NCBI RefSeq assembly: GCF_046097105.1
Contig: NZ_CP175562.1
Span: forward strand, 1,674,001 to 1,738,000
Length of the DNA: 64,000 bases
Reading direction: 5' to 3'
Source: Natroniella sp046097105
GTDB taxonomy: Bacteria; Bacillota; Halanaerobiia; Halobacteroidales; Halobacteroidaceae
How positions within the stretch are numbered: position 1 is the first letter of the stretch; every line of letters begins with the position of its first letter. Positions 57,083 to 64,000 of the stretch are shown piece after piece. The translations under genes were made by a program, and so were the position numbers. The notes beneath the pieces were generated by a model. That model was not told the origin of the DNA. It saw only the letters and a list, made by a program, of their open reading frames with translations, and searched no databases.

Positions 57083-57706
57083 CTAAATATAAGAATTTTT
57101 CACTTTAGCCTCTTCTAAAGTTGAGCTTGGCCCATGACCAGGATATAATTTTAAATTGTCTTCTACTGCTAAAATTTTAGTCAGTGAATTTTTCAAAGCT
57201 TGATGAGAACTTCGGGGCAGATCAACTCTACCAACCCCCATTGCAAATAAAGTATCTCCACTAAATAGAATATCCTCTAATCTCAAACACATACTGCCAG
57301 GCGTATGCCCAGGTGTATGAATCACTTTAAAAATTAAATTTCCAACCTTAATCTGTTCGCCTTCCCTTAGTAAGCGATCTGCTGGAGGGCTTTCTAGTTC
57401 TTTACCTAGCTGTCCAATAAAGCAGGAAAGATTCAACTCTGGATCCCGTAAAAATTCAGCATCATCTTGATGAATTAATAATTCAGCACCAGTAGCTTCA
57501 ATAATATCCAAATTAGCCCCAATATGATCACTATGTCCATGGGTATTAATCACATACCTAACCTGCAGTTCATTATTATTTACAACTTCTAAGATCTTAT
57601 TAGCTTCAGCTCCAGGATCAATCACTACTGCTTCTTTAGTTCCCTCATCTGCAACAATATAACAGTTAACATCTAAACTACTAACAGATAATCTTTTTAT
57701 AAACAT
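57083..57706 (-). CDS. MBL-fold hydrolase (glyoxalase II-like)
   Basis: 207 residues. Metal motif THGHSDHIGA (HxHxDH), further ligands in VIHTPGHTPGSMCL, LFSGDTLFAMGVGRVDLP and LYPGHGPSST. Matches YqgX/glyoxalase II-like single-domain hydrolases, but substrate is unknown. Start ATG follows GAGGAGGGTAGCAG. It occupies the space between dtd and hisS where Bacillus carries yrvJ. Confidence 0.9.
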   Translation of the reverse strand: MFIKRLSVSSLDVNCYIVADEGTKEAVVIDPGAEANKILEVVNNNELQVRYVINTHGHSDHIGANLDIIEATGAELLIHQDDAEFLRDPELNLSCFIGQLGKELESPPADRLLREGEQIKVGNLIFKVIHTPGHTPGSMCLRLEDILFSGDTLFAMGVGRVDLPRSSHQALKNSLTKILAVEDNLKLYPGHGPSSTLEEAKVKNSYI

Positions 57707-57780
57707 CTGCTACCCTCCTCACTAATTTTAAGAATCTTGTTAATATCTAATAGCATTGCCATTCAACTTTGCTAGTTAAA

Positions 57781-57861
57781 TCAAACTGTATTTCTCTCTT
57801 CTGTTACCTCCACCTTAACTTTTATATTCCCACTACTTACCCGTTGAACAACTACTTTCAT
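57781..57861 (-). pseudogene. dtd: remnant of dtd (D-aminoacyl-tRNA deacylase)
   Basis: An ATG 12 nt after the relA stop, with GGAAGATGGTGAA upstream, opens MKVVVQRVSSGNIKVKVEVT and stops after 26 residues. This matches the first 20 residues of Dtd (M+VVQRVS.A.V.V.GEV), a protein of about 150 residues, and lies exactly where dtd follows relA in Firmicutes. The remaining 75 bp before the MBL-fold gene shows no further Dtd sequence. The start and ribosome site survive, so the short peptide could still be made. Confidence 0.75.
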
Positions 57862-57873
57862 TTCACCATCTTC

Positions 57874-60030
57874 CTAAGCCGGATTAGCTCGTTGAACACT
57901 AAGAACTCCCTCTATCTCTTCTAACTTACTGATTATATCTTTCATATGCTCTAAACTACTTATTTGCAAAGATAACTTAACGTAAGCTAACCTATCTCTC
58001 GTTGTCCTTGCATTAGCTGAAGTAATATTAATTTTAGCTTCTGAAATTACTGCTGTTAATTCATTCAGTAATGAGTGTTCATTTAAAGCTTTAACTTCAA
58101 TCTCTACCTCATAAGAAGTTTCTTGATCTACATGCCACTCTACATCAATAATTCTTTCTGGCTCTTGATTATTTAAATTTTTTAAATTTGAACAATCAGA
58201 ACGATGAACAGAAATACCTCTCCCTCGAGTGATATATCCAGAAATCAGATCACCAGGAACTGGATTGCAGCATTTAGAAATCCTCACTAATAAGTCAGCC
58301 ATCCCTTTGACCTTAACCCCTTTATTTCTAGCACGAGTGTTAGTAACTCTTCTTTTTTTAAGCTCTTTTAATTCACTTTCAGGAGAAGCGGTCTTGTTTT
58401 GAGGTTTTAACTTTTTTACTATGTCCAAGACTGAAACCTTATTATATCCAATCTTAGCATATAAACTCTCAATTGTAGTAGCCCCTATCTTTTCTGCTAT
58501 CTCTTTTAATTTTTTAGTTTTTTCTACTTCTTTAAGCTTAACATCTTCTTTATTCAATCTTGCTTCTAGCATCTCCTTACCTTTAGCTGCAATCTCTTCT
58601 TTTCTTTGATTTCTAAACCAACGTTTGATTTTGCTTTTGCCTCGTGAAGTTTTAACAAACTTAAGCCAGTCACGGCTTGGACCACTATTTGCAGAAGTTA
58701 TAACTTCAACTATATCACCATTTTTTAATTTATACTCTAAAGGGATCATCTTTCCATTAACTTTTGCTCCTACACAATTATGTCCAATTTCTGTATGTAT
58801 ATTATAAGCAAAATCTACTGGACTGGCCCCTTTAGGCAAGGAGACAACATCCCCTTTAGGAGTAAAAACAAAGACTTCATCCTCAAATAAATCAATTTTC
58901 AAAGTTTCCATAAATTCTTTAGCATCATGTAAATCTTTCTGCCATTCCAACAGTTGACGTAACCAAGATATCTTCTTTTCAAAATCCTGATCTTTTTGAT
59001 TTCCTGCTTTATAACGCCAATGTGCAGCAATTCCGTATTCAGCAGTTCGGTGCATTTCCCAGGTTCTAATCTGAATTTCTAATGGTTCACCCTTAGGGCC
59101 AATCACTGTTGTATGCAATGACTGATACATATTTGATTTAGGCATTGCTACATAATCTTTAATTCGCCCTGGCATTGGATTCCATAAATCATGAATCAAT
59201 CCTAAAGCCTGATAACATTCTTTAACTGAATTAACAATCACCCTTAGAGCTGTTAAATCATATATTTCCTTAAATTCTTTATCTTGTTTAACCATCTTTT
59301 GATAGATGCTATATAAATGCTTCGGTCTGCCATATATCTTAGCTTTAATTCCTACCTCAAGCAATTTGTCATCTACTTGACTAATAGCATCTTCTATATA
59401 GCCTTCTCTCTCTTCTCTATCTTTTGCTATCTTATTGACCAGTTCATAATATTTTTTAGGCTCTAAATGCCTAAAACTTAAATCTTCTAATTCCCATTTC
59501 AAACGTGACATCCCTAATCTATGGGCCAAAGGAGCATAAATCTCAAGGGTTTCAGTTGCTTTAATCTTCTGTTTTTCTTTTGATAAATATTGTAAAGTAC
59601 GCATATTATGCAATCTATCAGCCAACTTTATTAAAATCACCCTAATATCTTTAGCCATTGCTAAAAACATCTTCCGTAAACTCTCAGCTTGATGCTCTTC
59701 TCGTGATTTAAAATCAATTTTACTAAGCTTAGTTACTCCACTAACAAGCAAGGTAACTTCTGCACCAAATTCCTCTTCTAACTCTCCTTCAGTTACCTCT
59801 GTATCTTCTACTACATCATGTAATAAAGCCCCTACTATTGAAATCACATCTAGCTCTAATTCAGCCATTATTTGGGATACATTCAGAGGGTGACTAACAA
59901 AGGGTTCTCCTGAAACTCGGTACTGTCCTTGATGACAATCTTTAGCATAGTAATAAGCTTGTTTTATTAAATCTAAATTAGGGTTGTCAGTATATGATTC
60001 TATCTCCGTTAATAGTTTTTGTAGAGACAT
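57874..60030 (-). CDS. relA: bifunctional (p)ppGpp synthetase/hydrolase RelA/SpoT
   Basis: Stringent-response enzyme, 718 residues from the ATG at 60030 (GGAGG 10 nt upstream). The HD hydrolase domain has HDVVEDT; the synthetase domain includes GRPKHLYSIYQKM and EIQIRTWEMHRTAEYGIAAHW. A TGS domain (VFTPKGDVVSLPKGASPVDFAY), a conserved-cysteine region (RISKCCNPVPGD) and a C-terminal ACT domain complete the long Rel layout. Gene order apt-relA-(dtd) is as in Bacillus. Confidence 0.97.
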   Translation of the reverse strand: MSLQKLLTEIESYTDNPNLDLIKQAYYYAKDCHQGQYRVSGEPFVSHPLNVSQIMAELELDVISIVGALLHDVVEDTEVTEGELEEEFGAEVTLLVSGVTKLSKIDFKSREEHQAESLRKMFLAMAKDIRVILIKLADRLHNMRTLQYLSKEKQKIKATETLEIYAPLAHRLGMSRLKWELEDLSFRHLEPKKYYELVNKIAKDREEREGYIEDAISQVDDKLLEVGIKAKIYGRPKHLYSIYQKMVKQDKEFKEIYDLTALRVIVNSVKECYQALGLIHDLWNPMPGRIKDYVAMPKSNMYQSLHTTVIGPKGEPLEIQIRTWEMHRTAEYGIAAHWRYKAGNQKDQDFEKKISWLRQLLEWQKDLHDAKEFMETLKIDLFEDEVFVFTPKGDVVSLPKGASPVDFAYNIHTEIGHNCVGAKVNGKMIPLEYKLKNGDIVEVITSANSGPSRDWLKFVKTSRGKSKIKRWFRNQRKEEIAAKGKEMLEARLNKEDVKLKEVEKTKKLKEIAEKIGATTIESLYAKIGYNKVSVLDIVKKLKPQNKTASPESELKELKKRRVTNTRARNKGVKVKGMADLLVRISKCCNPVPGDLISGYITRGRGISVHRSDCSNLKNLNNQEPERIIDVEWHVDQETSYEVEIEVKALNEHSLLNELTAVISEAKINITSANARTTRDRLAYVKLSLQISSLEHMKDIISKLEEIEGVLSVQRANPA

Positions 60031-60061
60031 CTTATATGCTCCTCCATATTTATAAAGTTGC

Positions 60062-60574
60062 TTAATCAATAATCAATGAAAAGACTTCATAATCTTTTAA
60101 CCTTTCTCTACCATCCAAATTTGCTAATTCCATTAAGAAAGCAACTTCTACGACTTCTCCGCCTAACTCTTCTATCAAATCCAATGTAGCTTTGACAGTT
60201 CCTCCAGTTGCTAATAGATCATCTACAACCAAAATCTTATCACCATCTTCAATAGCATCCTTATGTAATTCTAAAGTGTTACTACCATATTCTAAATCAT
60301 ACTCTGTCTTAATAATATCCCCAGGCAATTTTCCTTGCTTTCTAACAGGAATAAATCCTTTATTTAACTCCAAAGCTAAAGGAGATCCAACTAGAAAGCC
60401 ACGTGCTTCAATCCCTACGACATAATCTATCTCTACCTCTTGATAGCGTTGAGCTATTTGATTAATTGCTTCCTGGTATGATTCTGGATCTTTTAATAAA
60501 GTAGTGATGTCCTTAAATTGAATCCCTTCTTTTGGAAAGTCTGGAATAGTTCTGATTTTATCTGCTAAATTCAA
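60062..60574 (-). CDS. apt: adenine phosphoribosyltransferase
   Basis: Salvages adenine to AMP with PRPP. 170 residues. PRPP-binding motif KILVVDDLLATGGTVKA, flexible loop GSNTLELHKDAI and N-terminal RTIPDFPKEGIQFKDITTLL are all standard. The TTG start follows GGGGAGAAGAAAT. It lies between recJ and relA as in Bacillus. Confidence 0.97.
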   Translation of the reverse strand: MNLADKIRTIPDFPKEGIQFKDITTLLKDPESYQEAINQIAQRYQEVEIDYVVGIEARGFLVGSPLALELNKGFIPVRKQGKLPGDIIKTEYDLEYGSNTLELHKDAIEDGDKILVVDDLLATGGTVKATLDLIEELGGEVVEVAFLMELANLDGRERLKDYEVFSLIID

Positions 60575-60620
60575 ATTTCTTCTCCCCTTTCAATTAAATA
60601 TCCTTTTTAAAATATAAGAC

Positions 60621-63600
60621 CTAGTTAATTAAATTTAGTAATTTTTCTGTTCGCTTTGTAAGAAAGTTTTCTTTGAAATTTCTAAACCTTTTTTTCTCAT
60701 TAACACCTTCATTATAACGCATTGAACTAGTTAAGTCTAGTTTAGCCTTCGGTCGAGGATATAATTTAATCCTCAATTTAGAGGGCTCTTGTTTAAGAAT
60801 GCTTAACAACTCCAATTCTCTAAATATATCTAATCCAGCCAAAATAGTATCAACTGTAATACTTTCTTCTATCCTTTGCAACAACAATTTAACTAACTCT
60901 TGTTCACTTATAACAATTACTCCTTGATCATCACTTTCTTTAACCAGAAGTATATATAATTGGGCCAACACTTCTCGACCAGGGTTTATTTGGTCTAAAA
61001 GCATTTGATTAACTTCTAAATCCTGTTCTTGGTACAACAAGTGAACTACAAGCTCACCTTCAGTATTTCTAGCTCGCTCAATATAGGAATTAAATTCAAA
61101 CTGATTAAGGGGTGGTTGAGCAAAAACAATATGATCAACCCCTCTAATATCTCCTGTTGAATCTACCAATTCAGTAGTAACAACCACTTCTATCTCTCCA
61201 CCTTGAAACTTCTTTTTGATTCTATTTTTTTCTAACTCAGTCAAGGTAGAATTCCAATAAATAATTTTAGTAGCAAGGTGTGGGTTGTTGGCCCTTAATT
61301 TAATAGCTAAATCTATACTCGCTTGTTTATTATTAAGATAAATCATCTTTTTTCCAGCTTTATTAATAACTTTATTAGTGTAACCTACTTTATCAGAATA
61401 ATTCCTCTTATCTAACAATTGAAACTTAGTAGACTCAGAGTCAATAACCTCTATTTGAGCAATCTCTAACTCATTAATTATCTTCTCTTTCAAATCAGTT
61501 TTCAACCTAGTCATCATCGCTAAAACTGATGGATTATTAAATAACTTCTTTAATTTCAAAACTGTTTGTTGTAATTGCTGAAACTGATTTGAATATAAAT
61601 CAAGTTCAAAATTATAATCTATTGCTAACAAGCCAACCCCATTTTTAATTTTCCTTAAATCCTCTAGATAAGATTCAACAAATTCAGGAGTAACTAATAA
61701 AAGATCAAGTTGGCCCGTATTTAATCTAAGTTTTAACACTTCTCTTTCAACTGAATTTAAACAAGATCCTTTAAAGACTTCAATTCCCAAAGGAGATAAT
61801 TTATGATTTAAAAATTGATACCGCTGCTCAACCAATCTTTGAAATGGAATTACCACAATCACGATTTTCTCAAATTTAATAGCTTGGCTCACAACAACTT
61901 CTGTTAAAGTAGTCAACCTCACCTGCCCTGCTGGGCAAACTGCTAAGGTGCTTTCTTCATTAATCAAGTTATCATAAATCTTTTCCTGTTGAGAGTCAAC
62001 AAAGTCAGTTAAACTTCTTCTCACTTCAGCTAAAGTGTGCTGTTCGCTCTTTAATTTGGCCCTATTTTTCTGATAATTATCTTCTGTTTGATAAATAAAG
62101 ACTTTTAACTGCAATCCATTATTATTATCTATTATTTGGGATACAACAACATTGTAGTCAACTCCAATAACAAGAGAAGGAATCAACTGCTCACTGACTA
62201 ACTCACTCAAATAGCCAATTATCTCCTCTTCAGGAGTCAATACTTTGACCAGTGAATCATCTGTTTCAAAAGTTAATAATAATCTATCCCCACTCGATAA
62301 ATCTTTTATTTTCTGAGCTGAAATTTCAGATGATGGTTCAAGAAATTCAGTATAAAAATTTTCTGTTCTAGCTGTTTGAACAGCATCTGCTCTTCTTCCT
62401 TTAACAAACATTTCAGTTACAAAATCAGATTGCGGAATTTTAAAATCTTTAACCTTTAGCTGTAATGATCTATTTCCTTGCCACTGATTAATCTCCACAT
62501 TAAATAATAATTCAAAGCCTTCTTGCTGTTCTATTAAATCCATTTCTAACTCTGCTTGATTAAAAGCAATCGCATCAATTACCTCCCCTTCTGAACTTAC
62601 AGTTAACTTAAGATGTTTACTAGACTTTCCTACCACTCTAAAACTTTCTACCGTAACATCTTTACTTGCTAATACAGGACGAGGATTGCACAATCCAAAG
62701 GGGGCCAACTGCTCTAATTTATTGACCAAAGAAAAGTCAAGCTGCTCAAACCCTACTTCAACATCAACCTTTGATACAGGAATTAAATCACTAGCTTCTA
62801 AGTTTTCTTGGATATAATCATTTAAATTAGCTCGCAACTTCTTAATATTCTCTTCACTAATTGTTAATCCAGCTGCTTGTTTATGCCCTCCAAACCGTTC
62901 TAGTAAGTGTTGATTAACCAATAAAGCTTCATAAATATCAAATCCTTTAATGCTTCGCCCCGACCCTTGCCACTTTCCAGTACTATCTTGAGAAATCAAA
63001 ATGGTAGGACGATGATATTTTTCACAAATATCAGAAGCTACATTCCCTGCAATTCCAGGATGCCAATCAGCTGAAGCAAGAACAAGAAACCACTCTTTTT
63101 TCAAATTTAATTGTTCAATAACTACTTCAGCTTCTTTAAACATCTGTTGGCTTATCTGTTGGCGTTGCTCATTTAATCGATTTAATTCCTTAGCTAAATT
63201 TTGAGCTTCTAACTCCTCTTGAGCTAATAACAACTCAACTGCTAAAGTTGGACTTCCTATCCTACCTGCTGCATTAATCTTAGGGGCCAAATTATATCCT
63301 ACTCTCCCCGTATTAATCTCTTTATCAGTCAGCTTAGAGACTTCAACTAAAGCAGCTAAACCGAGTTTAGCTGTGCTTTGAATCTCATTTAAACCATGTT
63401 TCACTAAAATTCTATTTTCTTCTACTAAGGGAACAATATCAGCTACTGTTCCTAAAGCTACTAAATCTAAATATTCTTCACACAATACCTCCAAGTCATC
63501 ATTTTTTCCTAGCTCCACTTCTAAAGCAGAGACTAATTTGAATACTACTCCTACCCCTGCTAATTCTGAAAAAGGATAAGAGGAATCATCTCGCTTAGGA

Positions 63601-64000
63601 TTAATAGTCGCTACAGCATCAGGAAGCTGTTTAGAAACCTGATGATGATCGGTAATAATCAGATCTAAACCCAGTTGATTAGCATATCTTATCTGTTGAT
63701 GAGCTTTAATTCCACAATCAACAGTAATAATTAAATCTACACCATTATCTGCCAGTAATTCTACAGCAGCCAAATTTAACCCATATCCCTCTTCCAGTCG
63801 ATTAGGAATATAATAATCAACTTCAGCTCCTAATTTTTTTAAATAGTCTACTAATAATGAAGTTGCTGTAATGCCATCAACATCATAATCTCCATAGATA
63901 ACTATATGCTCATTATTCTTTACAGCAATTTTAATCCTATCAACTGCTTGCTTTATATCTGGTAGTAAGAAAGGATCATTTAAATTTTCTAAATCAAAAT
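60621..64000 (-). CDS. recJ: single-stranded-DNA exonuclease RecJ with extended C-terminus (5' end outside window)
   Basis: The frame stays open to 64000, so the first roughly 70 residues are missing. DHH motifs are YGDYDVDGITATSLL (about 63890) and IITDHHQVSKQLPD (about 63655); DHHA1 and OB-type regions follow to about 62400. RecJ degrades ssDNA 5' to 3' in recombination and mismatch repair. The visible part is already about 1125 residues, well above the 786 of Bacillus RecJ. The extra C-terminal 550 residues include a helicase-like stretch (MIYLNNKQASIDLAI, VVVTTELVDSTGDIRGVDHIVFAQPP, YIERARN), lacking an obvious complete Walker A. Such tails occur in some Firmicute RecJ proteins. Any start codon at 63773 is internal. 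Confidence 0.93.
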   Translation of the reverse strand, partial: FDLENLNDPFLLPDIKQAVDRIKIAVKNNEHIVIYGDYDVDGITATSLLVDYLKKLGAEVDYYIPNRLEEGYGLNLAAVELLADNGVDLIITVDCGIKAHQQIRYANQLGLDLIITDHHQVSKQLPDAVATINPKRDDSSYPFSELAGVGVVFKLVSALEVELGKNDDLEVLCEEYLDLVALGTVADIVPLVEENRILVKHGLNEIQSTAKLGLAALVEVSKLTDKEINTGRVGYNLAPKINAAGRIGSPTLAVELLLAQEELEAQNLAKELNRLNEQRQQISQQMFKEAEVVIEQLNLKKEWFLVLASADWHPGIAGNVASDICEKYHRPTILISQDSTGKWQGSGRSIKGFDIYEALLVNQHLLERFGGHKQAAGLTISEENIKKLRANLNDYIQENLEASDLIPVSKVDVEVGFEQLDFSLVNKLEQLAPFGLCNPRPVLASKDVTVESFRVVGKSSKHLKLTVSSEGEVIDAIAFNQAELEMDLIEQQEGFELLFNVEINQWQGNRSLQLKVKDFKIPQSDFVTEMFVKGRRADAVQTARTENFYTEFLEPSSEISAQKIKDLSSGDRLLLTFETDDSLVKVLTPEEEIIGYLSELVSEQLIPSLVIGVDYNVVVSQIIDNNNGLQLKVFIYQTEDNYQKNRAKLKSEQHTLAEVRRSLTDFVDSQQEKIYDNLINEESTLAVCPAGQVRLTTLTEVVVSQAIKFEKIVIVVIPFQRLVEQRYQFLNHKLSPLGIEVFKGSCLNSVEREVLKLRLNTGQLDLLLVTPEFVESYLEDLRKIKNGVGLLAIDYNFELDLYSNQFQQLQQTVLKLKKLFNNPSVLAMMTRLKTDLKEKIINELEIAQIEVIDSESTKFQLLDKRNYSDKVGYTNKVINKAGKKMIYLNNKQASIDLAIKLRANNPHLATKIIYWNSTLTELEKNRIKKKFQGGEIEVVVTTELVDSTGDIRGVDHIVFAQPPLNQFEFNSYIERARNTEGELVVHLLYQEQDLEVNQMLLDQINPGREVLAQLYILLVKESDDQGVIVISEQELVKLLLQRIEESITVDTILAGLDIFRELELLSILKQEPSKLRIKLYPRPKAKLDLTSSMRYNEGVNEKKRFRNFKENFLTKRTEKLLNLIN

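Overview
The window comes from an AT-rich, spore-forming, anaerobic Firmicute, most likely one of the halophilic Halanaerobiales (Halobacteroidaceae-like). The grounds are the sporulation genes (sigK, yunB), the Firmicute gene order around alaS, aspS/hisS and recJ, strong AGGAGG ribosome binding sites, and many acidic proteins. The genus is an inference from protein style and was not tested by any search.

Positions 1 to about 10146 are accessory DNA. A large serine recombinase (8681..10111) ends 21 bp from the 5' part of sigK, which is cut off after the codons for KFENT. This is the architecture of a skin element, a sigK-intervening sequence excised in the mother cell during sporulation. The window holds its right-hand part, and the 3' half of sigK must lie to the left. 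Its visible cargo is a type I modification/specificity pair (hsdM-hsdS), a di-iron oxygen-sensor-like protein paired with a diguanylate cyclase, a decayed Phd/ParE-type toxin-antitoxin locus, and several small orphan genes. Imperfect palindromes, one resembling an integron attC site, and two copies of a ~200-bp promoter-bearing repeat lie between these genes.

Positions 10133 to 37120 are core chromosome, almost all on the minus strand. From right to left they read zapA-cvpA-polX-cvfB-nif3-mutS2, then a plus-strand class A penicillin-binding protein, then tyrS-yunB, a PRC-barrel gene, an AI-2E-type permease, alaS-ireB, a three-gene envelope cluster (polytopic phosphatase-like protein, FtsA-like ATPase, baseplate-J-like membrane protein), and ruvX-DUF1292-DUF4258-mltG-trmR-trhP-udk-DUF4911-sigK'.

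Positions 37200 to 43342 hold one rRNA operon, also on the minus strand: four tandem promoters, 16S, 23S, 5S, tRNA-Glu, a second 5S, tRNA-Tyr, tRNA-Gly and a terminator. The two 5S genes differ by a compensatory pair in the terminal stem.

Positions 43403 to 64000 are core chromosome again: mnmA-iscU-nifS-iscR (sulfur transfer and Fe-S assembly), yczE-like, yigZ-like, rarA, 5-formyl-THF cyclo-ligase, a 6S RNA gene recognised from its fold and position, aspS, hisS, a parvulin-TPR foldase, hemZ, a metallo-beta-lactamase-fold hydrolase, a remnant of dtd, relA, apt and recJ, which runs off the right edge. The order matches the Bacillus recJ-apt-relA-dtd-hisS-aspS-6S-rarA-nifS-mnmA-...-alaS block, with the rRNA operon and the zapA-to-tyrS block inserted between mnmA and alaS.
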